From: Candidatus Saccharimonadota bacterium
GTDB lineage: Bacteria; Patescibacteriota; Saccharimonadia; Saccharimonadales; Saccharimonadaceae
Reading direction: 5' to 3'
Length of the DNA stretch: 16,353 nucleotides
Assembly (NCBI GenBank): GCA_017421685.1
Contig: JAFOHW010000006.1
Span: forward strand, 1 to 16,353
In this document: in pieces, positions 6,607 to 13,747 of the stretch
Layout of the letters: every line of letters starts with the position of its first letter
Position numbering within the stretch: position 1 is the first letter of the stretch
Made by a program: the position numbers and the translations under genes
The notes under the pieces: generated by a model
Told to the model about the DNA's origin: nothing
Databases searched by the model: none
The model's input: only the letters and a program-made list of their open reading frames with translations

Positions 6607-6906
6607 ATGGCACAGAATTTAAAGATTAACGACAAGGTTCGAATCATTTCTGGCGATGAGAAAGGAACCGAAGCTAAGATTGTAAAGATTGATAAGCGAA
6701 ATGGGAAGGCTTTCCTCGAGGGAGTTGGTTTAGTTGAGCGACACTTGAAGAAGTCATACCTGAATCCGGCGGGCGGAAAGAAAACTGTTCATGTCGGGAT
6801 TGATTTGTCGAATTTAAAGCTAGTTCAGGCTAGTAAGTTTGAGAAGCCGTCTGCGAAGAAAACAGAGAAGAAGGCTGATAAAAAAGTAAAGAAAGGAGCT
6901 AAGTAA
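6607..6906 (+). CDS. rplX: 50S ribosomal protein L24 (uL24)
   Basis: L24 is an assembly-initiating 23S rRNA-binding protein located near the tunnel exit. The 99-residue protein has the KOW motif at residues 6-30 (KINDKVRIISGDEKGTEAKIVKID), then GVGLVERHLKKSYLNPAGGKKTVHVGIDLSNLKLV. Residues 76-99 form a Lys-rich low-complexity tail. GGAGG (6593-6597) precedes the ATG at a 9-base spacing. The stop TAA shares a base with the rplE start, and the lysine-rich coding tract continues across that junction into the start of rplE. Confidence 0.95.
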   Translation: MAQNLKINDKVRIISGDEKGTEAKIVKIDKRNGKAFLEGVGLVERHLKKSYLNPAGGKKTVHVGIDLSNLKLVQASKFEKPSAKKTEKKADKKVKKGAK

Positions 6907-7535
6907 TGGCGGAAAAGAAAGAAACCGCTAAAGCGGAAGCTAAAACTACGAAGAAAGTAGCTAAGGCTGAAGCTAAAGCTGGACCTCGCCTTAAAGAGCT
7001 CTATAATAAAGAGTTTAAGGCGAAACTAATGAAAGAGCTTGGTCTTAAGAATATTAATCAGGTTCCGGAACTAAAGAAAGTTGTTGTTTCGTGTGGAGTT
7101 GGTAAAAAGCGTGAAGATAAGCGATTTACCGAAACCGTAGAGTTGACTCTTGCAAAGATTACTGGTCAGACTTCGACTTCGCGTTTAGCGAAAAAATCGA
7201 TTGCGTCTTTTAAGATTCGTAAAGGCATGGGAGCGCCGGTTGGCTATCTTACGACTTTAAGGAATGATAAGATGTACGAATTTGTCGATCGATTAATCAA
7301 TGTAGCTTTACCGCATGTACGTGATTTTCACGGGGTTAGCCGAACGGCATTTGACAACCAAGGAAATTATAACCTAGGCTTAAAGGAACAGACGGTTTTC
7401 CCAGAAATTACTTTTGAGGATGCGTCGGTTCTTCATGGCTTAGAGGTGACGTTTATTATTAAAAATGGTTCAAAGGAAGGAAGTCTAAAATTGCTAGAAC
7501 TCTTTGGAATGCCGTTTGAAAGGGAGGGTAAATAG
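6906..7535 (+). CDS. rplE: 50S ribosomal protein L5 (uL5) with Lys/Ala-rich N-terminal extension
   Basis: L5 binds 5S rRNA in the central protuberance. The core begins near residue 27 ([12 protein letters not shown]) and includes [96 protein letters not shown] and LLELFGMPF. The family is about 179 residues long; this protein has 209 because residues 2-26 are an added Lys/Ala/Glu tract ([18 protein letters not shown]). The early start is supported by AAAGGAG (6892-6898) seven bases before ATG 6906, with no other ATG near the core start. The stop is TAG; rpsN starts one base later. Confidence 0.95.
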   Translation: MAEKKETAKAEAKTTKKVAKAEAKAGPRLKELYNKEFKAKLMKELGLKNINQVPELKKVVVSCGVGKKREDKRFTETVELTLAKITGQTSTSRLAKKSIASFKIRKGMGAPVGYLTTLRNDKMYEFVDRLINVALPHVRDFHGVSRTAFDNQGNYNLGLKEQTVFPEITFEDASVLHGLEVTFIIKNGSKEGSLKLLELFGMPFEREGK

Positions 7536-7536
7536 T

Positions 7537-7806
7537 ATGGCAAAGAAATCTGCTGTTTACCGCGATATAAAACGGCGAAAAATGTACGAAAAGTATAAAG
7601 ATAAGCGAGCCGAATTAAAGGCGAGCGGGGATTTAGAAGGTCTTCAGAAATTACCGCGTAATTCTTCGCCGACTCGACTTAAGAATCGTGACATGTTAGA
7701 CGGTCGTCCGCGCGGATATATGCGTCGATTTGGGCTTAGTCGTATTAATTTCCGGGATAAAGCTAGTAAGGGCGAAATTCCTGGTGTAACAAAGAGTAGC
7801 TGGTAG
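7537..7806 (+). CDS. rpsN: 30S ribosomal protein S14 (uS14), zinc-free form
   Basis: S14 binds the 3' domain of 16S rRNA in the 30S head. The 89-residue product matches the longer, cysteine-free form: [70 protein letters not shown]. None of the four zinc-binding cysteines of the short form is present. Length lies between the short zinc form (61) and E. coli (101). ATG 7537 is chosen over an in-frame ATG at 7504 inside rplE because GGAGGG (7523-7528) precedes it at a normal spacing and MAKKS is the family start. The stop is TAG. Confidence 0.96.
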   Translation: MAKKSAVYRDIKRRKMYEKYKDKRAELKASGDLEGLQKLPRNSSPTRLKNRDMLDGRPRGYMRRFGLSRINFRDKASKGEIPGVTKSSW

Positions 7807-7821
7807 GAGAAAGGAGAGAAT

Positions 7822-8223
7822 ATGTCGTTACAATCTACAGATCAAATTGCTGACTTATTGACCCGTATTCGTAATGCGGTTATGGTTGGTAAAAATGAAA
7901 TCCTAGTTCCTACTTCAAAGCTTAAAGCTCAAGTTGTTGACGTTTTAGCTAAGAATGGTTATATTGCTAGCTTTGAGGTTCAAGACGGAAAACCGCGTGG
8001 AATCTTAAAAGTTACTATCAATGAGCCAGGAACTAATGCGAAAATTAATGAAATCGCGAAAGTTTCAAAGCCGGGACGACGAGTTTACTCATCGGCTGAT
8101 GATTTGCCAACTATAAAATCAGGACGTGGGATGATTATTGTTTCAACTTCGAAAGGTTTAATGACTGGACGAGAGGCGAAAAAGAATCGTTTGGGCGGTG
8201 AAATACTCGTTAAAGTTTGGTAA
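7822..8223 (+). CDS. rpsH: 30S ribosomal protein S8 (uS8)
   Basis: S8 binds the 16S central domain and in E. coli represses the spc operon through its mRNA. The 133-residue protein has DQIADLLTRIRNAVMVGKNEILVPTSKLKAQVVDVLAKNGYI, the middle VSKPGRRVYSSADDLP, and the C-terminal rRNA-binding block IIVSTSKGLMTGREAKKNRLGGEILVKVW. Length is normal. The ribosome site is AAAGGAGAG. The 15-base gap to rpsN is the longest within this ribosomal block. In the standard spc order rplF would follow; instead a strong terminator begins about five bases after the stop and two surface-protein genes intervene. Confidence 0.98.
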   Translation: MSLQSTDQIADLLTRIRNAVMVGKNEILVPTSKLKAQVVDVLAKNGYIASFEVQDGKPRGILKVTINEPGTNAKINEIAKVSKPGRRVYSSADDLPTIKSGRGMIIVSTSKGLMTGREAKKNRLGGEILVKVW

Positions 8224-8227
8224 AACG

Positions 8228-8257
8228 AAAAAAATAACCCTTCGGGGTTATTTTTTT
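8228..8257 (+). terminator. Intrinsic terminator ending the first ribosomal block
   Basis: A 13-bp perfect stem (8228-8240 with 8245-8257) has a UUCG tetraloop and ends in a run of seven T. It lies five bases after the rpsH stop, exactly where the standard operon would continue to rplF. The symmetric A-run and T-run mean it may also act on the minus strand. Confidence 0.9.
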
Positions 8258-8278
8258 GTACTCTGAAAACGCTTATCG

Positions 8279-8308
8279 TTGACCTCTATTTGACAGGCAT
8301 GGTATAAT
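8279..8308 (+). promoter_or_regulatory. Promoter of the large adhesin gene
   Basis: TTGACC (8279-8284), an 18-base spacer and TATAAT (8303-8308), with TG in the extended -10 position (TGGTATAAT). Predicted start near 8315 gives a leader of about 23 bases. An adjacent perfect TTGACA at 8290-8295 is only seven bases from the -10 and is not usable with it. Confidence 0.75.
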
Positions 8309-8337
8309 GGCGCCAATATACAAGCGAAGGAGATAAT

Positions 8338-11300
8338 ATGAAATTGAAGCGCAAAATATTTAATATTTTCGCAGCGGTGGTGATGGTTTTTGGGTCGTTC
8401 CCAATTACTTTTTTAAATACTTATGCGGAGGGAGAGAGCCCAGCTGGTGAAGTCCCGAAAAGTTCAAAAACTGTAACGCCAAATGGTGATGGAACTTATG
8501 ATATTACAATTAAGATTGACGGAACTTCTAGTGAACAAACCGATGTTACTAAAGCGAATGTGGTCGTTGTATTAGATACATCGGGTAGCATGGATGAACC
8601 TACCGTTTTTAATGGGAATTCGACTGGTCGTTATGGTTTAGTAGATGGGAGCTATGTAAATCTATATAGATATAACGGCGGTTTATTTGGCGGTAGTTGT
8701 GATCGGATTGAAAATGATTCAACATCGGGAACAGTTTATTCTGATTCGAGTTGTGATGATCGATATACTGGCGCTCGTTACATTGGCAGTGGGCCGACGC
8801 GTATGGATGTGGCTAAGGATGCTGTAAGCGACTTGGCTGAACAGCTACTTTCGGAAAATGATTCTAGTAACCCGGATATGGTCGAGATGGCATTTATTGA
8901 CTTCGCTACTGATATAAATGAAAACAAAACTCCGACAACTAGCCTTAGCACATTTCAAGGATGGATTGATGATACGGATGTAAGTACTGGAAGTAATGGT
9001 GGCACGAACTGGGAGGCAGCATTAACCGCGGCCAAGAACGTATCATTTGGCGAAGGTGATACTGATAAAACGTATGTTATCTTTGTTTCAGATGGTGATC
9101 CGACGTTCCGTGTCTCAAGATATGGCGGTAACAATAACGAATGCTTTAGGAGAAATTGGCAAAACCAATGTGTTATTTACGGTAATGGGCATGACGATCC
9201 ATCGCCATACCGAAACTTTAATGCCGCGAAGGATGTCGCTGATGATATTGTTGATAGCGGGAAAGATTTATTTGCGGTAGGGGCATTCGGCAATGTATCT
9301 AACATGGAAAATCTTGGGGGAACTTATTACGACGCTTCTAATAAGGAGGCATTAAACACGGCGTTTGCTGATATTGTTGATAAAATTACGAAGGGGCTTT
9401 CGATTGCGGATCTCGAAATTACCGATGGCGTTACTTCAGCGGCTTCAGTACCAGTTCCTGAGCATGCTACGGCCGGTGCGTTTAGGTATAGTTTTTCGCC
9501 ATCAGATGATATTTGGGGTGAACCGGGTACGGGTTTTGCTGAGGCTTATTTCGATGAAGCGACAAGAAGTGTACATTGGGACCCAAGCATCAAAGATGAG
9601 AACGGTGAATATATTAAACATAACACGCTTTCTAATGGACAAAGTGCCTCGGTAACTTTCACGGTTTGGCCGAGCCAGGAAGCGATGGATTGTATTGCTG
9701 CGCTTAGAAATAAAGACGAGGGTGTATGTAGTGAAGATAATTTAGAAGAATTTGGCTTAAAGAAGGAAGGGAATAATTTTAGTTTAATTACTAATACTGA
9801 GGCATCATTTAAGTATAAGACTGTAACAACTGTCGAGGGGAAGGACCCGGTTTATTCGGACTTTTATGAAGTTGAGATAGAAGAGCCGGAGTACGATTCG
9901 GTCTTACCGGAAACAACGCTTCAGGTGAAGAAGAAATGGTTCGATACGATGGGCTCACAGCTTGGCGATATTGAGGGGGTATCGATTAAGTTGTATATAG
10001 ATAAGGAAGAAAATCCAGACCCAGTTAGAACTTATACCTTTAATTCGGAGAATGTCGATCCGGAAGATGAAAAACAATGGATTGGTACGGACGATAAAAA
10101 CGGCGAGAGCGAATATACGGTAGCGCCTGGCGTAATGAAGGAGTTAAGAGTACTTGAAGACGGGACGCCTGATCCGGAGACGGCTGGACTTGAGAACATT
10201 GCGATAAAAGTTGTTAAAGTTGGCGATAAGAGATATGCGGTTCTAGAAGAAGGATATAGCTATGAGTTTGATGGAGAAGTAGTTGATTATTCTGGTAGTA
10301 CGAACCACTATCACATTACTAAGCGTGAATATCATCCGATGATTGTAGATGATGGCGAAATACATAACGTAATATTTAATGATGACGCTACCGGAGATAG
10401 TGAAGAAACAGCCGTGATTGAAGAGGAACCATTAGAGAGTCTTGCGGTAGAAAATACATTAAATGGTGGTATTCTAGTTTTCAAAGTAGTAAAGAATAAC
10501 GGCGAGCTTGATGAAACCGTTGAAGATGAATATGAAATAACTATTTCCAATATTAAAGATGCGGAAGGTAATTTACTGAGCCATACTGAAGAAAATCCGA
10601 TGCGATATCGAATTATGAATTGTTCGGTAGATGATGGTGAAGAAGGATATGAAGAGGATTGTTCTCCTGCTGATGATACGAAGACGCCTTTTTACGATGG
10701 CACATTTACTACGACAATTAAAGTGAACCAAGGAATTCTAATAGGAGACCTTCCGACTGGCTCGACCTTTGAGGTTGAAGAGACTCAGCCAGAGGGTTAT
10801 GGAACACCTAGTATTGATTATCGATTGGTACAATATAATGCTGAGGGTGAGAGAGAAATTTTAGATGAAGAAGATGGCTCGGAATATATTCAGACAGTGT
10901 TTGGTAATTCTAGTGCGCAGGCAATCATAACAAATACTTTAGAGTCTGGTGATCTTAAGGTCTCTAAGGAAGTTACGGCGACGAGTGGTGATTTGACGCA
11001 GGCGCAAGGAAAAGTGTTTAATTTTACGGTGAATTTTTACAAGAGCCAAGATAGTACAGAGGTGGTGCGTTCTGAGACTTTCAGTTTATCGCATGATGGG
11101 GTAAATGCGCCAAAGACAAAGGAGTTTAAGAACATTCCGGCTGATTGGTACTATGAAGTAATTGAGGATGCTACACCTGGTTTCAATAGCGGTTCGACGA
11201 CTACGAAGACTGGTACGATTGAGGCTGAAGAAGAGGTAGAGGTTGATTTTGTAAATGATTACGCAGTTACTCCGGTTAATGCTGAAATTACAGTACAAAA

Positions 11301-13590
11301 AGCATTTCTGGAGGGATATCAGCAGTTCTGGATTGGTAGTGATAGCTTTGAATTTCAATTGATTGGTAATAATGAAATAATAGAGAGCAAGAATGCTACT
11401 TTGTCTGGTGATACTGTAACGTTTGAGCGTGAATTTGAGAATCCGGGTACATATAATTATACGGTTACGGAAAAAACTGAGAATGAAGATGGTAGTAGTG
11501 CTTTTCGTCCAGGCGTAATGAGGTGGGAAGATGATACCGATATTGAGGTAACGATTGAGATAGTGGATGATGGTGAAGGAGCTTTGAAAGTTGGATCTAT
11601 ATCTTATAAGGATAAAAAGCAGACGATCTATAATTTATACGAAGACACTACGACTTATGGTGCCGACGGAGAGCTGGAATTTACGAAAGTTCTTGAAGGT
11701 CGTGATTGGAGGAGTTCAGATGAATTTACCTTTGAGATTACTGGTAGTGATGGTGCGCCAATGCCATCTGAGACTGAACTAACCGTGAAGAATAGTACTG
11801 AGGGCCATAAGGTTGATTTCGGTACGATTGAGTTTAGCGAACAAGACGTTGGTAATACGTATATTTATACAGTATCAGAAGATTTCGATGTTCCGAGTGT
11901 AGAGGCAAAGGACGGAATGGATGAGATTGTGATTACGATTGAAGTAATATTTAATGATGAAACTGGGGCTATTGATTTAGAGGTTTCTTCGAGCCAAGAG
12001 GATAATACTTTTACAAATGTTTATAAAACCACAGAGGTAAGGGCAGAGAAGGTTTGGGATGATGACGATGATCGTGATGGTTTACGTAAGAATTTTGAGG
12101 GTTACTTTGTAGCGGTCAGAAATGATGAGGGCGAGTTTGTGGATTATGATGACTTGGCGCTTGAGGATAAGGATGACTATGAGTTCTCTGGTTTACCGGA
12201 AAAGAATGCTAATGGGGAGGTCATTGAATATGAAATTGTAGAAGCTTCTGCTTGTAGCGGTAAAGAGGAGGGCGCAATTGAGTGTACGGAATATGTTCCT
12301 GAAGAAGGCGATGATTATACTGTAACTATCAAAGACGGCGTAATTACTAATTTCCACGAGCCAAAATTATATAATGGAACTGGTGAATTGACCGCCCAAA
12401 AGATTTGGGATGGCAAAGGTAATGAGCTGGTTAGACCGGGAACAATTACGATAGAGCTTTACGCTAATGGCGAAATGATAGATGGACCGGTAGCGATTTC
12501 AGAAGCAGATGAATGGAAGCATACTTTTACTGGATTGTATTTGAATGAAGGAGGCGAACCAATCGAATACACGGTACAAGAGTCTAAAATTGGCGAGACT
12601 GCGTTTAATGAGGGAGAGAGTGTAATTGTAGTTTATCGTGAGGATGCTGAGATTGAAAATGGTCAATGGGAGAAAGTAATTTCGGGTACTGACATTACGA
12701 ATACTTGGACTCGAAGCTTAGCGAAGTCTCTTACGATTCAAAAGACCGTAAAAGGTTTGTCGCCAGAAGTATTAGCTGATTTAGAATTTACGATTGAGGG
12801 GCCAGAAGATTTCGGTGAAGATGGCAAGATGACCTTAGTAGTGAAAGACGATTGTACGATCTCTGGAGAGGCTATAGTTTGTGAAGTTAGTGATGATGTT
12901 CCGACTGGTATATATACGGTAACAGAGAGCAATGCTGACGTTGAACACTTTGAACTTGTTGTTTCTGGCGATAATGAGGTAGAGAAGGAAGTCGATAGAG
13001 ATGATGAAGTGAGATTCGAAATTACAAATGAATATGAAGTAGAGAAGGTTTCGTATGGTGTAGTAAAGATTTGGGATGATGAACACGATAAAGATGGTAA
13101 GCGACCAGAACAATTGACGATTGAATTGTTGGCGAACGGCGAGGTTATTGAAACGGTTGATATGTCAATAAGGGATGCAGTTATCGTAGGTGAGGAAGAC
13201 GAAGATTATGTGACTGGCGATGTCTGGATTTATGTGTGGGAAGGACTGCCATATGCAGATAACCAAGCGGAAGTAATTAGTTATACAGCTGAAGAAATAT
13301 TGGAGTCTTCGGACTACGAATTGACCGAAACTGAAAGCGATGAGTATTATACGATGTTTGTAAATACGCATGAGCCTGAAGTGGATCCATGTGCGGATGG
13401 TTGTGGTGGAGATACGCCAATAGTACCGCCAATGAAACCGGATACGGGCGAAATTACTTTGACTAAAGATGGTAAGGTTTCTGAATCAGTTTGGATGAAT
13501 AATATGATTGGCGGAGTAGCATCGGTTTCGGCTAGCGTGATTTTACTAGTAGCGAACATTCGTCGTAGAAAGGTTAAGTTGACAAAATAA
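8338..13590 (+). CDS. Giant secreted vWA/Cna-B-type adhesin with sortase-like C-terminal signal
   Basis: A 1750-residue predicted cell-wall adhesin. Residues 1-30 are a signal peptide (KLKRK, hydrophobic core, likely cleavage after NTYA). Residues 72-350 form a von Willebrand A domain with a full MIDAS: D80-T-S82-G-S84, T223 and D252 in VSDGD. From about 525 to 1680 there are about nine tandem immunoglobulin-like domains of the Cna-B and Spy0128/FctA kinds. Most show a Lys in the first strand, a Glu in a Y-T-V-x-E motif and an Asn in the last strand, the expected triad for self-formed isopeptide bonds (for example K1117/E1181/N1227). The end has PDTGE (1701-1705), a spacer, a hydrophobic segment (1723-1740) and RRRK. 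Fourteen cysteines fall into seven close pairs. AAGGAG lies five bases before the ATG. The layout resembles pilus-tip adhesins; the ligand is unknown and no sortase is in the window. Confidence 0.9.
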   Translation: MKLKRKIFNIFAAVVMVFGSFPITFLNTYAEGESPAGEVPKSSKTVTPNGDGTYDITIKIDGTSSEQTDVTKANVVVVLDTSGSMDEPTVFNGNSTGRYGLVDGSYVNLYRYNGGLFGGSCDRIENDSTSGTVYSDSSCDDRYTGARYIGSGPTRMDVAKDAVSDLAEQLLSENDSSNPDMVEMAFIDFATDINENKTPTTSLSTFQGWIDDTDVSTGSNGGTNWEAALTAAKNVSFGEGDTDKTYVIFVSDGDPTFRVSRYGGNNNECFRRNWQNQCVIYGNGHDDPSPYRNFNAAKDVADDIVDSGKDLFAVGAFGNVSNMENLGGTYYDASNKEALNTAFADIVDKITKGLSIADLEITDGVTSAASVPVPEHATAGAFRYSFSPSDDIWGEPGTGFAEAYFDEATRSVHWDPSIKDENGEYIKHNTLSNGQSASVTFTVWPSQEAMDCIAALRNKDEGVCSEDNLEEFGLKKEGNNFSLITNTEASFKYKTVTTVEGKDPVYSDFYEVEIEEPEYDSVLPETTLQVKKKWFDTMGSQLGDIEGVSIKLYIDKEENPDPVRTYTFNSENVDPEDEKQWIGTDDKNGESEYTVAPGVMKELRVLEDGTPDPETAGLENIAIKVVKVGDKRYAVLEEGYSYEFDGEVVDYSGSTNHYHITKREYHPMIVDDGEIHNVIFNDDATGDSEETAVIEEEPLESLAVENTLNGGILVFKVVKNNGELDETVEDEYEITISNIKDAEGNLLSHTEENPMRYRIMNCSVDDGEEGYEEDCSPADDTKTPFYDGTFTTTIKVNQGILIGDLPTGSTFEVEETQPEGYGTPSIDYRLVQYNAEGEREILDEEDGSEYIQTVFGNSSAQAIITNTLESGDLKVSKEVTATSGDLTQAQGKVFNFTVNFYKSQDSTEVVRSETFSLSHDGVNAPKTKEFKNIPADWYYEVIEDATPGFNSGSTTTKTGTIEAEEEVEVDFVNDYAVTPVNAEITVQKAFLEGYQQFWIGSDSFEFQLIGNNEIIESKNATLSGDTVTFEREFENPGTYNYTVTEKTENEDGSSAFRPGVMRWEDDTDIEVTIEIVDDGEGALKVGSISYKDKKQTIYNLYEDTTTYGADGELEFTKVLEGRDWRSSDEFTFEITGSDGAPMPSETELTVKNSTEGHKVDFGTIEFSEQDVGNTYIYTVSEDFDVPSVEAKDGMDEIVITIEVIFNDETGAIDLEVSSSQEDNTFTNVYKTTEVRAEKVWDDDDDRDGLRKNFEGYFVAVRNDEGEFVDYDDLALEDKDDYEFSGLPEKNANGEVIEYEIVEASACSGKEEGAIECTEYVPEEGDDYTVTIKDGVITNFHEPKLYNGTGELTAQKIWDGKGNELVRPGTITIELYANGEMIDGPVAISEADEWKHTFTGLYLNEGGEPIEYTVQESKIGETAFNEGESVIVVYREDAEIENGQWEKVISGTDITNTWTRSLAKSLTIQKTVKGLSPEVLADLEFTIEGPEDFGEDGKMTLVVKDDCTISGEAIVCEVSDDVPTGIYTVTESNADVEHFELVVSGDNEVEKEVDRDDEVRFEITNEYEVEKVSYGVVKIWDDEHDKDGKRPEQLTIELLANGEVIETVDMSIRDAVIVGEEDEDYVTGDVWIYVWEGLPYADNQAEVISYTAEEILESSDYELTETESDEYYTMFVNTHEPEVDPCADGCGGDTPIVPPMKPDTGEITLTKDGKVSESVWMNNMIGGVASVSASVILLVANIRRRKVKLTK

Positions 13591-13607
13591 CATAAGTGTG
13601 ATATAAT
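13579..13607 (+). promoter_or_regulatory. Perfect consensus promoter overlapping the adhesin stop codon
   Basis: TTGACA (13579-13584), exactly 17 bases, then TATAAT (13602-13607) with extended TGA. The -35 lies in the last codons of the adhesin gene. Transcription should start near 13614, only a few bases before the hairpin terminator at 13620-13647. Confidence 0.75.
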
Positions 13608-13619
13608 TAAGGTAGTGTA

Positions 13620-13647
13620 GAAAATCCCCTGTTAACAGGGGATTTTC
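13620..13647 (+). terminator. Intrinsic terminator after the adhesin gene
   Basis: A 12-bp perfect stem (GAAAATCCCCTG with its complement) and a TTAA loop, followed by TTG. It ends the adhesin transcript 30 bases after the stop, and it would also stop RNA begun at the promoter just upstream after about 35 bases. Confidence 0.85.
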
Positions 13648-13693
13648 TTGTGGAAAAATGGCCAAAATTTTTTGAAAAAAGCTTATTTTTTTA

Positions 13694-13722
13694 TTGACCC
13701 AACTATTTTGCTAATGTATAAT
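13694..13722 (+). promoter_or_regulatory. Promoter of the beta-helix surface protein gene
   Basis: TTGACC (13694-13699), a 17-base spacer and TATAAT (13717-13722). The predicted start near 13729 leaves a leader of about 20 bases with AGGAGG five bases before the ATG. It shares the TTGACC -35 with the promoter of the other surface gene. Confidence 0.8.
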
Positions 13723-13747
13723 AGGAAGTATCTAATAGGAGGAAAGA

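Noticed and set aside
8290..8295. Perfect TTGACA upstream of the adhesin gene
   Set aside because: Only seven bases from the -10 hexamer, and no other -10 at the correct distance; TTGACC at 8279 fits better.
8338..13590. Repeated KIWDD/KVWDD coding segments considered as recent DNA duplications
   Set aside because: Only short protein motifs are shared among the Cna-B domains (near 12050, 12400 and 13063); the surrounding DNA has diverged, so this is ordinary domain-family similarity.
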